This document shows positions 54,801 through 55,277 of a stretch of 55,277 bases of DNA, piece by piece. This DNA comes from CAZNPU01 sp964575335. Its GTDB lineage: Bacteria > Planctomycetota > Phycisphaerae > Phycisphaerales > SM1A02. Position numbers and translations under genes: made by a program. The notes under the pieces were generated by a model that saw nothing but the letters and a program-made list of their open reading frames with translations, was not told where the DNA came from and ran no database searches. How positions within the stretch are numbered: position 1 is the first letter of the stretch; each line of letters begins with the position of its first letter. The stretch spans positions 1 to 55,277 of the forward strand of contig CAZNPU010000025.1 in the NCBI GenBank assembly GCA_964575335.1. Direction: 5' to 3'.

Positions 54801-55100
54801 ATGGCAGATGCACGGCGCAAACTGGAACCCAATCGTCGCGAGCTGCTCGGCGGCGTTGTGGTGCTGACCATTCTTGCAGGTGTGATCGTCACCCGCCAGG
54901 GTATGCCGCAGAGTTCGCTTGCCACCCCGGTTGCCCTTCACCCGCTGGCCGAACATGGCGGGCAAGCCACGCAATTGCCGATCAATCACCCTTCGCATCC
55001 GCGCAGCGATACTGCCAGCCGTGTGGTTGTTGACAGCAGCAACGCTGCTGCAGCAAAAAAGCCGCAGGCAACGCGCGATCAGGCGCGCAGCAGTCAGTAG
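54801..55100 (+). CDS. Small single-span membrane protein (unknown)
   Basis: 99 residues. After MADARRKLEPNRRELL comes one membrane helix (GGVVVLTILAGVIV) and then a low-complexity, probably periplasmic tail rich in Ala, Ser, Pro and His with no recognised domain. GGAGG lies 8 bases before the ATG at 54801, which supports this start. Planctomycetes have similar short N-terminal pieces on LysM or SPOR proteins, but no such domain is present here. Confidence 0.5.
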   Translation: MADARRKLEPNRRELLGGVVVLTILAGVIVTRQGMPQSSLATPVALHPLAEHGGQATQLPINHPSHPRSDTASRVVVDSSNAAAAKKPQATRDQARSSQ

Positions 55101-55225
55101 CGTAGCAGCGATCGCTCACTCCACTCAGAAATCCTGCTGCCTGTTTCCAGCGCCAACCGAAGCGCTGCTCTGTCAGTGATCAGTATCTGATGATGGTCTT
55201 TGGCTGTAGCTGGCAATGCCAACAA

Positions 55226-55257
55226 AAACGAAAAACCCCGGCAGTGCCGGGGTTGGT
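55226..55257 (-). terminator. Rho-independent terminator, strongest on the minus strand
   Basis: CCCCGGC-AGT-GCCGGGG; read on the minus strand it is followed by TTTTTCGTTTTT. It probably ends a gene entering from beyond the right edge and may also stop the 54801 gene's transcript. Confidence 0.75.
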
Positions 55258-55277
55258 TGTTGGTGTTGGTGAGTGAA

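Overview
The window looks like part of a Planctomycetes chromosome, most likely class Phycisphaerae. The main clue is a C-terminal dockerin-like tail with two Ca-binding repeats of the form GDGVVNVDDLL...VI..WG on two unrelated exported proteins (21287-23935 and 47187-49028). Lineage-typical uncharacterised proteins and moderately GC-rich coding sequence agree with this. No rRNA, tRNA, CRISPR array, transposase or phage gene was seen. Assignments rest on reading the sequence; no database search was run.

Left part (1-24 kb), housekeeping and transport: an SLC13/RCK permease, a neurotransmitter:sodium symporter family protein with a large insert, a YkgJ-type Cys-cluster protein, an alpha/beta hydrolase, an SDR oxidoreductase, a DUF2231 membrane protein, pabB, pyruvate phosphate dikinase with a histone-like basic tail, purE-purK, a LolA-like exported protein, a lipoprotein S41 protease, a frameshifted small locus, a HTH-like protein of unknown role and a secreted beta-propeller with dockerin tail.

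Middle part (24-45 kb), a nitrogen-oxide respiration island. A long minus-strand run encodes an Rrf2 regulator, NnrS, a PNPOx-like flavoprotein, tyrosine phenol-lyase, tryptophanase, a NapH/NosR-like polyferredoxin, a NarI-like membrane protein with a Cys4 tail, a carboxymuconolactone-decarboxylase-like protein, a cupin, a DUF488 protein and a NasA-type molybdopterin nitrate reductase. Divergent from it runs a clade II nitrous oxide reductase operon: nosZ (predicted lipoprotein), a membrane-domain/NosD fusion, nosF, nosY, nosL and a CoxIII-like protein with an internal cytochrome c domain. The last five genes overlap end to end and finish at a strong terminator. The intergenic region between the two arms carries a perfect GTGAC-N4-GTCAC palindrome placed like a class I CRP/FNR site upstream of a good nosZ promoter, and a GATAAA/TTTATC inverted repeat in front of the Rrf2 gene. 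No nitrite or NO reductase is present in the window.

Right part (45-55 kb): a small His-bearing membrane protein, nadA, a pentaheme cytochrome c with a dockerin tail, a second cupin of the same family as the one in the island, a RIC-type di-iron Fe-S repair protein behind a near-consensus promoter, a methyltransferase, and a feoA-feoB-small Cys membrane protein operon with a perfect 19-bp Fur-like palindrome upstream. Together the middle and right parts suggest a module for anaerobic respiration, defence against NO damage and ferrous iron supply. The most unusual points are the tandem tryptophanase/tyrosine phenol-lyase pair inside it and several domain fusions.
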